Positions 45,299 through 51,987 of a DNA stretch of 64,000 nt are shown here, piece by piece (position 1 is the stretch's first letter; every line of letters begins with the position of its first letter). The position numbers were made by a program, and so were the translations under genes. The notes beneath the pieces were generated by a model. That model saw only the letters and a list, made by a program, of their open reading frames with translations. It searched no databases and had not been told where the DNA came from. The stretch comes from an uncultured Alphaproteobacteria bacterium. GTDB taxonomy: Bacteria; Pseudomonadota; Alphaproteobacteria; RF32; CAG-239. The DNA is taken from assembly GCA_934273635.1 (NCBI GenBank), contig CAKQSV010000005.1, positions 1-64,000 on the forward strand. Direction: 5' to 3'.

Positions 45299-46243
45299 TT
45301 ATTTAGATAATTTTTCTATCAAATAAGACACCCCACTTTGTACTGGCTGTGCCACACCGCCGCTCAAAACCGCACGCGCGAAATCATTGCCAAACCTGCC
45401 GAGTAGACCGTTAGCAGCCCCATATCCCGCAAAACTTCCAAGAGTGCTAATTACTCCGTTTTTTCCCATTTCACCGGCTCTGAAATCATCAGAGTTTCCG
45501 ACAGCGTTTATTCCCGCAGTCCCCAAAGTTGCATTACGATTTGCCTTAATCCGCATACTTCTCGGAGCCATCGGATTAGCGCCTCTCTGCCACCCAAACA
45601 GTTTATTAACCGGACTGGCTATTGAACCTATCGTCTCCATGCCCGTCGAAATAATAGGCATTTCCTCATAGGCATCGTTCAAAACCTGACGCCGAGCGTC
45701 ACGTCCCTGCACATAACCGCGTTTCATAGCGTCCCAAACACCCTCTTGCGGCACCTGCCAATCTGCGCCCAACGCGCGACCGGCTCTCATACCGGCATTA
45801 GCCAGACCATAGCCCACAGCCTTGAGTCCGCCTTCAATTTCGTCCTCATACCCTTGCGTCAAACCGTTCATCATCGCAGAAGTCACCTGCTCCCCCTTGC
45901 GCAAAATTGTTGCGCCCAAACCTTGGGAACTTTCCTGAGGCTCATTATTGACCGGCATCTGCGGTGCATTTTCGGGTAACACCTGAGCATTATTAACCGG
46001 CACCTGAGTATTATTAACCTGTGCCTGAGGCTCATCTTCGGGCGGAAGACCGCAACGTGCTCTTTCTTCCGGCGTCAAATAAAGTTGCTTATCCCAAATA
46101 TCAACATTACGGCGCGGATTAATATAGCTCTGCGTCTGAGTACCGTCCGGAACCGGCGTAAAACCGTTTTTCGGACGCGTCTGAGCATTGCTGCACGGAT
46201 ACATGGTTTGTTGATTATATGGATTTGGCAAATATTCAAACAT
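45299..46243 (-). CDS. Phage internal virion/ejection-like protein
   Basis: A 314-residue protein. The Asn/Pro/Gln-rich N-terminal 110 residues end in repeats of PVNN/QVLPEN. A helical part with GLTQGYEDEIEGGLKAVGYG (about 129-148), DAYEEMPIISTGMETIGSIASP (about 190-211) and several Gly/Ala stretches follows. The DEIEGG ... P ... G ... IASP pattern recurs in internal or structural proteins of alphaproteobacterial short-tailed phages. AGGAG precedes the start. It is separated from the other virion genes by two unrelated genes, so its operon membership is broken. It could also be a cargo effector; moderate confidence. Confidence 0.55.
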   Translation of the reverse strand: MFEYLPNPYNQQTMYPCSNAQTRPKNGFTPVPDGTQTQSYINPRRNVDIWDKQLYLTPEERARCGLPPEDEPQAQVNNTQVPVNNAQVLPENAPQMPVNNEPQESSQGLGATILRKGEQVTSAMMNGLTQGYEDEIEGGLKAVGYGLANAGMRAGRALGADWQVPQEGVWDAMKRGYVQGRDARRQVLNDAYEEMPIISTGMETIGSIASPVNKLFGWQRGANPMAPRSMRIKANRNATLGTAGINAVGNSDDFRAGEMGKNGVISTLGSFAGYGAANGLLGRFGNDFARAVLSGGVAQPVQSGVSYLIEKLSK

Positions 46244-46294
46244 AATGTTTTTCTCCTAAATAAATTTTGTTTTTGTTAAAAATGGCGCACAAAA

Positions 46295-46322
46295 AAAGAC
46301 ATACAAAAACTTGTATGTCTTT
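46295..46322. terminator. Intrinsic terminator of the phosphoribosyltransferase-like gene
   Basis: AAAGACATACAA and TTGTATGTCTTT around a 4-base loop, with a T-run on the minus strand. Confidence 0.85.
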
Positions 46323-46350
46323 CTTGTGCTTATATTTAATACCGGCTCAA

Positions 46351-46989
46351 TCATCCATGCCAACAGCTCGGATTATTGTGCCAATGTATTAAAACTTGTC
46401 TCTGCTCGGTAGTCACTTCCTCCAACAAGTCGGAAAAAGTCAAAATCGAGCAAAACGGAATTGAGCTGAAGTTAAGCGTTGCCGCAAACTCAAAATTAAA
46501 CAGCGCGCAAATAGCCTTAATTCGACCACCGTAATTCTCAATCACGGCAATTTCGGGCAATCTGCTCAAATTAGTTGTCACCGCGCTATCAATCACGATC
46601 ACGTTCTGATTCTTAACCGCAGCCTTATCAAAGGAATAAACCTTGTTCTCGCCGGCGCCCACACCCTGAAGATAAATACACTTCAGTCCCAACTGATTGG
46701 CCACAACCGAAACCAAAGGCTCGGCATCTGTCGTAGCGGCGGCCAAAATCACATTGGTGTCGCGAACGAAAGTCTGCACCACTGCCGCCATGGCCTTAAC
46801 GATATTGTTGCGCAATTCCACGTTCTTATACGGAATACGCTTGGTATAAAAACAAACCGGTGCCACAACGCCTTCCGACACTAGCAAGGGCTCTTCCCAA
46901 CTGATTTCGACTATTTTATGAGCCAAAATCTCCTGCAATAAAAATTTTTTATCCATAATAATTTTTTTAAGAAATAATAATAAAATCAT
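46351..46989 (-). CDS. Orotate-phosphoribosyltransferase-like protein, degenerate PRPP loop
   Basis: A protein of about 200 residues with the PyrE-type type I phosphoribosyltransferase layout: SEGVVAPVCFYTKRIPY, ILAAATTDAEPLVSVVANQLGLKCIYL and a loop VIVIDSAVTTNLS in the PRPP-binding position. The canonical loop has two acidic residues and a TTGGS-like end; here the second acid is Ser and the Gly pair is missing. The enzyme may have lost activity or changed substrate. The C-terminus (HWHNNPSCWHG) is unusual. The start is 46989 or 46956 (MDKKF); neither has a clear ribosome-binding site. It lies between phage-like genes; host gene or cargo is undecided. Confidence 0.6.
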   Translation of the reverse strand: MILLLFLKKIIMDKKFLLQEILAHKIVEISWEEPLLVSEGVVAPVCFYTKRIPYKNVELRNNIVKAMAAVVQTFVRDTNVILAAATTDAEPLVSVVANQLGLKCIYLQGVGAGENKVYSFDKAAVKNQNVIVIDSAVTTNLSRLPEIAVIENYGGRIKAICALFNFEFAATLNFSSIPFCSILTFSDLLEEVTTEQRQVLIHWHNNPSCWHG

Positions 46990-47122
46990 TGCTTTTGTTA
47001 TAAAACGCAGACAAATTTTGTCAAGTATTTTTATGCGATATGTCTGATTTTCAGGTTGACATTTATGACAAGAATCTTATGTTGTTATACAGAAGTTTTA
47101 ATTATTAACAAGGATGAAAGAA

Positions 47123-47953
47123 ATGAAAAAATTTTCAGTTTTCTTATTGGTTATTGCTGTGCTCTGCGCCGCTGTTTATTACTTTTTCCCTTTGGAAATG
47201 ATTGTTAAAAAAGTTGTCAACAAATACGGCAGCGAGGTTACCGGAACCGATGTCAACCTTCAGGGCTTTAACATCGACCTCAAAAACGGTCAGGCAACCG
47301 TTAAAGAAATCACCGTTGCCAACCCCGCCAACTACAAAACCAAATATGCCGTTCAGCTCGGTCAAATCAGCGTTAAGGTCAACATCAAAAGCCTGACCAC
47401 CGACACCATTGTGATTGATGAAATCGCCGTCAACAAACCGGTTATTTCTTATGAAATGATGTCGCTGACCCAAAATAACATTGCCGACATCATCAACAAT
47501 GTCAACAAATTCAGCGCCTCCTCCCACAATGACAATGTCGCCGCTCCGACCCAAACTGAGGCAGCAGACAAATCATCCGCAAGCAGCAAAAAAGTCATCA
47601 TCAAAAAAGTTGTTATCAGCAATGGTGAAATCAACGGAGCCATGACTGCCGCACCTGAGGTTGTTTCTACCGCAGTAGCTCTGCCGACCATCACTTTGAA
47701 TAATATTGGTGAAGAATCAAAAGGCACTTCGGTTGCAGATTCAATCGCTTTTGTCTTGAACAAACTGTTATCTTCGGTTTCAACCACCGTTATCAGCAGC
47801 AACTTAGCCAACCTCAAAGATGCCGCCAAAGCAACTGTTGATTCCGCTAAGGACGCCGCTAACGAGGCTGCGAATATGGCCAAAGATTCTGCCGACAGCG
47901 TTGTTAATGATGTTAAAGACACGCTTGGCAGCCTGAACGTTTTTGGCAAATAA
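47123..47953 (+). CDS. AsmA-like envelope protein
   Basis: A 276-residue protein with one N-terminal membrane anchor (MKKFSVFLLVIAVLCAAVYYF) and an AsmA/DUF748-like beta-rich start: VTGTDVNLQGFNIDLKNGQATVKEITVANP, followed by VKVNIKSLTTDTIVIDEIAV. Proteins of this type bridge or organise the envelope. The C-terminal 70 residues are an amphipathic Ala/Lys/Asp helix (AKATVDSAKDAANEAANMAKD). The ATG at 47123 is chosen because AAGGA lies eight bases upstream; the ATG at 47114 overlaps that site. It lies divergent from the 46351-46989 gene. A shared bidirectional terminator separates it from the phage lysis genes. Confidence 0.7.
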   Translation: MKKFSVFLLVIAVLCAAVYYFFPLEMIVKKVVNKYGSEVTGTDVNLQGFNIDLKNGQATVKEITVANPANYKTKYAVQLGQISVKVNIKSLTTDTIVIDEIAVNKPVISYEMMSLTQNNIADIINNVNKFSASSHNDNVAAPTQTEAADKSSASSKKVIIKKVVISNGEINGAMTAAPEVVSTAVALPTITLNNIGEESKGTSVADSIAFVLNKLLSSVSTTVISSNLANLKDAAKATVDSAKDAANEAANMAKDSADSVVNDVKDTLGSLNVFGK

Positions 47954-47980
47954 GCCTTTAACTTTCCCACAAGTCAAAAA

Positions 47981-48010
47981 AAATCCCTGAGCCGTTCAGC
48001 TCAGGGATTT
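47981..48010. terminator. Bidirectional intrinsic terminator
   Basis: Perfect 12-bp stem AAATCCCTGAGC / GCTCAGGGATTT with a 6-base loop and T-runs on both sides. It ends the AsmA-like gene and, from the other direction, the phage lysis operon (overlapping the last codons of 48001-48249). Confidence 0.9.
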
Positions 48011-48249
48011 TTTGTTTTTGAACACAGTTCGAGTTCCTGTCGCAGCTTATTCACACGCCCCAACCACTCCCACAAATGCGGATATTCGTCATACGACAAC
48101 TGACGCAGTTCGCGCCCGACCGCCGCCCCGCCGACCGGATAGACCGGACAGCTACATTTTTCCGCTCTCAAAGAGCCGCAGCAACTCAGTGCGAGAAGCA
48201 TTGGGACGACTATAAATAACCGCCTTTTGCGTTGATACTTTTTGCTCAT
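48001..48249 (-). CDS. Rz1-like outer-membrane spanin subunit
   Basis: An 82-residue small protein beginning with a very basic segment and a hydrophobic signal ending in an imperfect lipobox (ALSC at about 20-23). Cys- and Pro-containing (CSCPVYPVGG) and charged parts follow. It starts inside the upstream Rz-like gene in another frame and overlaps it by 98 bp, the classic Rz/Rz1 arrangement. It would pair with the inner-membrane partner to fuse the membranes at lysis. The call rests mainly on position and architecture, as spanins diverge strongly. It is last in the lysis cassette. Confidence 0.65.
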   Translation of the reverse strand: MSKKYQRKRRLFIVVPMLLALSCCGSLRAEKCSCPVYPVGGAAVGRELRQLSYDEYPHLWEWLGRVNKLRQELELCSKTKNP

Positions 48250-48358
48250 ACCTCACTTCCTTTTGCAACGTGTCCAACTGTGCCTGTTTATATCCCAAAC
48301 GATAGCTCAAAAAGCACAAATAAAACTCCGCCGCCACTAATATAACCACTCGCCACAT
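48152..48358 (-). CDS. Rz-like inner-membrane spanin subunit
   Basis: A 68-residue protein with an N-terminal membrane helix (MWRVVILVAAEFYLCFLSY), a helical stretch (YKQAQLDTLQKEVRYEQKV) and a short C-terminus RPNASRTELLRLFESGKM. It is shorter than lambda Rz (153 residues), so the periplasmic arm is small. It lies 4 bp after the endolysin gene and overlaps the Rz1-like gene. The assignment follows from position and topology. Confidence 0.6.
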   Translation of the reverse strand: MWRVVILVAAEFYLCFLSYRLGYKQAQLDTLQKEVRYEQKVSTQKAVIYSRPNASRTELLRLFESGKM

Positions 48359-48362
48359 TTTT

Positions 48363-48839
48363 TCACACCCTCCATATTTCTGTCTGAATCAGCATGGCTA
48401 TTCTTTGCGCCCGCACACCGACATCTTTGGCATAGCGGCTGTTCATACACTCTTTTGCCGCGCCGCGATAATCTCCGATACACATCGCCGCCAACATTTT
48501 CTTAAACTTTAATAATCCCGAAATTCCCAAATTAAACGCCATATCCAAAAGTGCATATTGCCGTTCATCGCTCAAATCCTCAAAAAAAGGAATATGTTTG
48601 CGACACAAATACTGATATTTCCGAATATCGTTTTCCAGCAAATATATTGCCTCATTCTGCGTAATGCCGTCTTTCAGATTTTTGTGTCCCAAATGCGCTT
48701 TTTCTTCCGCCGTCAAAGGATTGGTCTGCAAATTACGCCCCACACCGATAGTCAGATACCCCTTTGGGCAAACATAAGGTTTAAGCCGCAATCCTTCATG
48801 CAATATCAAACGTTGCACCGCCTTAGTCATTGGAATCAT
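48363..48839 (-). CDS. Phage endolysin, T4-lysozyme type (GH24)
   Basis: A 158-residue muramidase that degrades peptidoglycan at lysis. Residues 14-35 (HEGLRLKPYVCPKGYLTIG then VGRNL) align directly with the T4 lysozyme active-site region. Glu15 corresponds to T4 Glu11 and Thr30 to T4 Thr26, while the position of T4 Asp20 is Cys24. Cys in this place also occurs in other phage endolysins. The rest (GITQNEAIYLLENDI, DMAFNLGISGLLKF, RYAKDVGVRAQRI) follows the GH24 fold. No signal peptide, so it depends on the holin encoded just upstream. GGAG precedes the start. Confidence 0.92.
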   Translation of the reverse strand: MIPMTKAVQRLILHEGLRLKPYVCPKGYLTIGVGRNLQTNPLTAEEKAHLGHKNLKDGITQNEAIYLLENDIRKYQYLCRKHIPFFEDLSDERQYALLDMAFNLGISGLLKFKKMLAAMCIGDYRGAAKECMNSRYAKDVGVRAQRIAMLIQTEIWRV

Positions 48840-49128
48840 AATGTTTCTCCCCCAGTCGGCTGCTCAAAATATCAGGCACACGATTTAAGCATTTGATAAT
48901 TGTGTCATAAATTTTGGTCGACACCACTCCGCAGATATATCCCACACAGGTTGCCGTCTCCGTATCATACCCAAAGTGCGACATTATCAGTGCCGGCGTA
49001 TAGCAAAAACCAAACCCCAGCATAAACGCGCACACACTGCGGCGGACAGTCTCGTATTTTTCGTTCAAAATATTCCACACCCCCGCGCATACCGACGCCA
49101 CCCACAGCGCCAAATTGCTAAATTCCAT
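48823..49128 (-). CDS. Phage holin
   Basis: A 101-residue protein with about three membrane segments (5-22, 31-50 and 58-80) and a charged C-terminus (SSRLGEKHYDSND). It starts just ahead of the endolysin gene and overlaps its start by 17 bp. Size, topology and position are those of a holin that permits endolysin escape. Sequence family not named. GGAG precedes the start. Confidence 0.75.
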   Translation of the reverse strand: MEFSNLALWVASVCAGVWNILNEKYETVRRSVCAFMLGFGFCYTPALIMSHFGYDTETATCVGYICGVVSTKIYDTIIKCLNRVPDILSSRLGEKHYDSND

Positions 49129-49148
49129 ATTTTTTCTCCATAAAAAAA

Positions 49149-49166
49149 GCCCGCGTTTCCGCAGGC
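49149..49166 (-). terminator. Intrinsic terminator upstream of the holin gene
   Basis: GCCCGCG and CGCAGGC, with an A/T-run giving seven T on the minus strand. It lies between 49192-49440 and the holin gene. Confidence 0.65.
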
Positions 49167-49191
49167 CGTTGCTCCATAATTTATTATTGTT

Positions 49192-49440
49192 TTATGCCGC
49201 GCTCTCCGGCTCCAAACTCGGTAGTTGCGCAAGTTGCTTTTCGTTTGCCTCCAAATTCAAATACGCCGCGGCCAACAACCCCTCAAGCGTGTTGTCACCG
49301 AGCTTGCCCTCGCCTTTTTCAACCCCGAGCGTATCTTCCAAAAATCTAATCAGATTTTTATGACTTTCATTTTGTCCGACCAGCCATGCCGCCACCAAAC
49401 GCGGCTCACCTTTATGTTTGTCTTCAAAACAGTCACACAT
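49192..49440 (-). CDS. Small phage protein of unknown function
   Basis: An 82-residue acidic soluble protein (MCDCFEDKHKGEPRLVAAWL at the start, LEANEKQLAQLPSLEPESAA at the end). Unrecognised. AGGAGG precedes the start at good spacing, and composition matches the neighbours. It lies between a tail-tip gene (12 bp upstream) and the holin, so a role late in infection is likely. Confidence 0.55.
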   Translation of the reverse strand: MCDCFEDKHKGEPRLVAAWLVGQNESHKNLIRFLEDTLGVEKGEGKLGDNTLEGLLAAAYLNLEANEKQLAQLPSLEPESAA

Positions 49441-49452
49441 TTTTACCTCCTT

Positions 49453-50094
49453 TTATTTTCTGTGTCTGACATATTGCAAAAATATTCCGCCCACGGTACC
49501 GCCGACATTACCGCAGGAAGAAGTCGCCCCCACGCCCCAACCATGTGGCGAGACCGATGCTCCCGGAGCCGGCGCGGCGTTTTGGGCATAAGAGCCGGGC
49601 AATCCGTCATGCCCTTCGACCGAGATATTTTCCACCAACCCTGAGCTGAAGTCCAATACGGCTTTTCCGCCGGTGTTGCCGCCGCACGCTCCGTTAGCCG
49701 CGCAGCCGTTGCCGTTGTTAGCTGTTAATACCCGAGTATCACCGATGTTCATATAGCTGATACCGCTGCCTCCACCGGCGCAAAGCGTAAAGGTTTGCTG
49801 TTTCGGATTATAAAACTCGCCATAACACGAGGCGCCGGAACCGCCGGAGTTATTAAAACAAATATAATACCAACCGAAATTGCTCGAACCGCCTCCACCG
49901 GTCACCTCCACATAATAAGTACCTTTCTCAAGCGTAACCTCAAAGGTCTTGCTCTCGTTGGCCTCCACAAAAATATGCCCTTTGTCATAAGCATCCGCCG
50001 TCCACACCGGTTGCACCCCGTTATACACTTCCGCAATCGGTACGGCACCGCAATAAACGCTGTCGACTTCCGAGCCGTTTACATGAATTCCCAT
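49453..50094 (-). CDS. Gly-rich phage tail-tip protein (paralogue 1)
   Basis: A 213-residue protein. The N-terminal motif pair VDSVYCGAVPIAEVYNG is followed by a beta-rich part (KTFEVTLEKGTYYVEVTGGGG), then Gly/Asn/Cys-rich sequence to the C-terminus (LTANNGNGCAANGACGGNTG). It is laid out like 51968-52591: V..VY.G, KG, F.V.L..G.Y, GG-rich, YVRYK/YVRHRK at the end. Gly-rich tips of phage tails bind host receptors. It lies apart from the structural operon, just before the lysis genes. GGAGG is four bases from the start. Confidence 0.65.
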   Translation of the reverse strand: MGIHVNGSEVDSVYCGAVPIAEVYNGVQPVWTADAYDKGHIFVEANESKTFEVTLEKGTYYVEVTGGGGSSNFGWYYICFNNSGGSGASCYGEFYNPKQQTFTLCAGGGSGISYMNIGDTRVLTANNGNGCAANGACGGNTGGKAVLDFSSGLVENISVEGHDGLPGSYAQNAAPAPGASVSPHGWGVGATSSCGNVGGTVGGIFLQYVRHRK

Positions 50095-50113
50095 AACACC
50101 TCCATTAACAAAA

Positions 50114-50135
50114 AAGCCCCGCCTCAGCGGAGCTT
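50114..50135 (-). terminator. Intrinsic terminator upstream of tail-tip paralogue 1
   Basis: AAGCCCCGC and GCGGAGCTT. On the minus strand a T-run follows. It lies 20 bp before the start at 50094, so transcripts arriving from the right would be stopped or attenuated before the gene. Confidence 0.65.
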
Positions 50136-50161
50136 AACAACAAACTTTATAGCCAATTATT

Positions 50162-50385
50162 CCCTCTCTAAATTATTAGAGAGGGTTAGGGTGAGTTTAA
50201 AGTAAGGGAAAGTCTTAAAATTAAGTACACCCAATTAAAAATTCAAACATAACCTTAAACTCACCAGATTGCTAAACGCAAATGCTGACGCATTTACTGA
50301 GCAATCTTGCCTCTCTAAAAATTTAGAGAGGCAGCCCCCAATCGTCATCGCGCAACCGTGGAACACGGGCGAAACAATCCAATCA
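50162..50385. repeat. Dispersed repeat element copy D (reversed) and a REP-like unit
   Basis: Inverse orientation to copies A-C. The palindrome is at about 50163-50186 (arms CCCTCTCTAAA). Inverted ends GGTGAGTTTAAAG (50190-50202) and CCTTAAACTCACC (50253-50265) follow, then the hairpin with AGATTGCT / AGCAATCT (50267-50309) and a second palindrome with GCCTCTCTAAA (50310-50333). A diverged CGTCATCGCG... ...CGAAACAATCCA unit ends at about 50380. No gene seen. It is inside the prophage, so insertion postdates or accompanied phage evolution in this host. Confidence 0.75.
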
Positions 50386-50412
50386 ACCAAAGGAACCCTT
50401 GCCCCTCATAAC

Positions 50413-50441
50413 TTGACAATCAACAGTCGGCATTATATAAA
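50413..50441 (+). promoter_or_regulatory. Near-consensus sigma-70 promoter of the 21-codon peptide RNA
   Basis: TTGACA (50413-50418), a 17-base spacer, then TATAAA (50436-50441). The predicted start is near 50448, at the base of the hairpin GTCCGATG / CATCGGAC. It points against the phage late genes. Confidence 0.75.
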
Positions 50442-50442
50442 C

Positions 50443-50519
50443 AAAAAGTCCGATGCAGCAACATCGGACAATTTCTTTAACCAAGAAAGGGGTTAACCTA
50501 TCTTTAACTCACTTTCCAT
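50443..50519 (-). ncRNA. Candidate antisense RNA (antitoxin-like)
   Basis: On the minus strand TTGACA (50554-50549), a 17-base spacer and TATCTT (50531-50526) give a start near 50519. About 75 bases later the 8-bp stem GTCCGATG / CATCGGAC (50448-50469) followed by TTTTTGTTT makes an intrinsic terminator. The product would be fully complementary to the first 70 or so bases of the opposite transcript. There is no open frame. Existence of the RNA is inferred from promoter and terminator geometry only. Confidence 0.55.
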
Positions 50520-50595
50520 GAGTTAAAGATAACCTATTTGACACCAAATGTCAATAGGCGGTGTTTTCCCCTTTCGCATTTTGAAAGGAGAAATT
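50448..50595 (+). promoter_or_regulatory. Structured 5' leader with sequestered ribosome-binding site
   Basis: From the predicted start: hairpin GTCCGATG / CATCGGAC (50448-50469); a perfect 13-bp stem TATCTTTAACTCA (50499-50511) / TGAGTTAAAGATA (50519-50531) with loop CTTTCCA; hairpin CCTATTTGACA / TGTCAATAGG (50533-50558). CCTTTC (50570-50575) pairs with GAAAGG (50583-50588), the ribosome-binding site of the peptide. Such occlusion with a target for antisense RNA near the 5' end is known from type I toxin mRNAs (for example TisB). The function here is inferred. Confidence 0.6.
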
Positions 50596-50661
50596 ATGAT
50601 AAAAATTAAAATTATTATCATAATTCGGAAAATCCGAATTTTCTTGTCCATCAGTCGATAA
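50596..50661 (+). CDS. 21-residue Ile-rich hydrophobic peptide, candidate type I toxin
   Basis: Open frame of 21 codons with AAAGGAG seven bases upstream. It starts MIKIKIIIIIRKIRIF and ends LSISR: a hydrophobic Ile core broken by basic residues, with no acidic residue, the profile of membrane-acting small toxic peptides. The coding part itself folds (ATTATGATAA with TTATCATAAT; AATTCGGA with TCCGAATT). It has its own promoter, leader and terminator, and is opposite in direction to the flanking phage genes. I do not recognise the sequence family. A leader peptide or a chance frame in a structured RNA is the alternative. Confidence 0.55.
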   Translation: MIKIKIIIIIRKIRIFLSISR

Positions 50662-50670
50662 GAAAACGGG

Positions 50671-50700
50671 AACAGGAGGCGCAAACCTCCTGTTTCTTTT
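50671..50700 (+). terminator. Intrinsic terminator after the 21-codon peptide
   Basis: AACAGGAGG and CCTCCTGTT around CGCAAA, followed by TCTTTT on the plus strand. It may also stop minus-strand transcripts of the tail-fibre gene ending at 50701, though T-richness there is poor. Confidence 0.8.
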
Positions 50701-51633
50701 CTATTCCTTTACAAAATAAAACACACCGGCAACCGGCTCTGCAGGCAAAGCATCCACCACCTGAAACTTGTTCGCCACAAAATTAGTCGTCACCGCCGCC
50801 TGCGTCTTGTCCGTCACCGCCGGCGTTTTGGGTACAAAAACCAAACCATCGGATTGCACGCGCAACACCTTCATATTTCCATCCGCGTCGGCAATAGCCA
50901 ACTGCAAATTATTATCCCCGTTCGAATTGCGATACGTCTGCACATACCCCACCACCTGATTGTTTTTGTCATTAAAATGGATGTTGCCAAACACCGTGTC
51001 TTTCTCAACCGCATCACTCCGCGCCGTATCTTGTCGCACAATATCAACGCCGGTACTGCTGCTGGCAGAATAAGCCGAAAACCGCCCGTTTTGCAAAGCG
51101 AGATTGCCGTTTTTTGTCTCACTGCCGGTTTTGTGCAACAAATTATCAACATTAATGCTTTTAGCCGAGGCCGCAGCCTCTTGCGCCGATTGTGCCGCGT
51201 GTGTTTCGCTTGACGCCGCGCGCTCTGCCGCTTGCGCCGCCTGCTGTGCCTGTTGCAAAGAAACATCAGCGCTTTCCGCTGCATTTTGCGCATATTTCTG
51301 AGCCTCTGAGGACGACAACGCCGCTTGACTGGCATAACCCGACATCTGTTTATCGGCAAAATCATTAATCTGCGGCTTAACCTCATTTTCAACATAATCA
51401 GCCACCTGCGGTCGCGCCAAATCATCAACAATTTTTGTCACAATCGGCTTAGCATATTCATCAGTATAGCGACTGATTTCCGGCTTGCTGACTTCATTAA
51501 CATAAGTCTGAATCTCTTGCTGTCCCGACTTCACATACAATAGCGCCAAATCCAAATCAACGGTCACATCTTCTTGCCAATAAACCTCAATGTTTTGAGC
51601 GTCATGACAATTCACATCAATCACATTTTCCAT
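50701..51633 (-). CDS. Phage tail fibre protein
   Basis: A 310-residue protein with an N-terminal adaptor-like domain, then a helical stalk with many Ala/Gln (SSEAQKYAQNAAESADVSLQQAQQAAQAAERAASSETHAAQSAQEAAASAK, about 110-160 by position). A beta-rich distal part with GNLALQNGRFSAYSASSSTG follows, ending VDALPAEPVAGVFYFVKE. The last 15 residues resemble the end of 52592-52957 (VVEKLPESPDEGTFYFVVE). Stalk plus beta tip is typical of receptor-binding fibres. It is last gene of the structural operon, 3 bp after 51637-51987. Confidence 0.75.
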   Translation of the reverse strand: MENVIDVNCHDAQNIEVYWQEDVTVDLDLALLYVKSGQQEIQTYVNEVSKPEISRYTDEYAKPIVTKIVDDLARPQVADYVENEVKPQINDFADKQMSGYASQAALSSSEAQKYAQNAAESADVSLQQAQQAAQAAERAASSETHAAQSAQEAAASAKSINVDNLLHKTGSETKNGNLALQNGRFSAYSASSSTGVDIVRQDTARSDAVEKDTVFGNIHFNDKNNQVVGYVQTYRNSNGDNNLQLAIADADGNMKVLRVQSDGLVFVPKTPAVTDKTQAAVTTNFVANKFQVVDALPAEPVAGVFYFVKE

Positions 51634-51636
51634 AAC

Positions 51637-51987
51637 TCACCTCGTCACCTGCTGCGTAATTCTAAAAACGCCCACCCGATTAACATCATTGGGAAATATG
51701 GTATTAACCGCGCCGTCCGCCGTCATCAGCTGAATATCGGTTTTATAATCACCGACCGGAATTTTGCTCTGTTCGGGCATAATCAGCAAGGCAAACGTGC
51801 CTTTCTCCGCCTCAATCGGACTAGCCTTGAGCGTAAACATCTCCGCGTCGTCAGCACTTCTGACCTGCATTTTAACCTCAGCCTTGCTCAAATCAATCTG
51901 CTGATTGTTTTTATGAAACCTGAGTTTAATCACAAAGCTGTCGCCTTGCCGCACCTCAATGATATTATTAAACATTTTTCCCGTCAT
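51637..51987 (-). CDS. Phage baseplate/fibre protein, BppU N-terminal-like
   Basis: A 116-residue protein with VRQGDSFVIKLRFHKNNQQIDLSKAEVKMQVRSADD, then GTFALLIMPEQSKIPVGDYKTDIQL. It resembles the N-terminal domain of BppU-type baseplate proteins, an Ig-like beta sandwich that joins fibres. The start at 51987 is used because AGGAGG is six bases upstream, inside the end of the preceding gene (20-bp overlap). The ATG at 51975 is an alternative. Function is by resemblance only. Confidence 0.6.
   Translation of the reverse strand: MTGKMFNNIIEVRQGDSFVIKLRFHKNNQQIDLSKAEVKMQVRSADDAEMFTLKASPIEAEKGTFALLIMPEQSKIPVGDYKTDIQLMTADGAVNTIFPNDVNRVGVFRITQQVTR

Noticed and set aside
43784..48000. Integrase or attachment site at the left prophage border
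   Set aside because: No tyrosine or serine recombinase motif and no tRNA gene or duplicated core could be found in the window.
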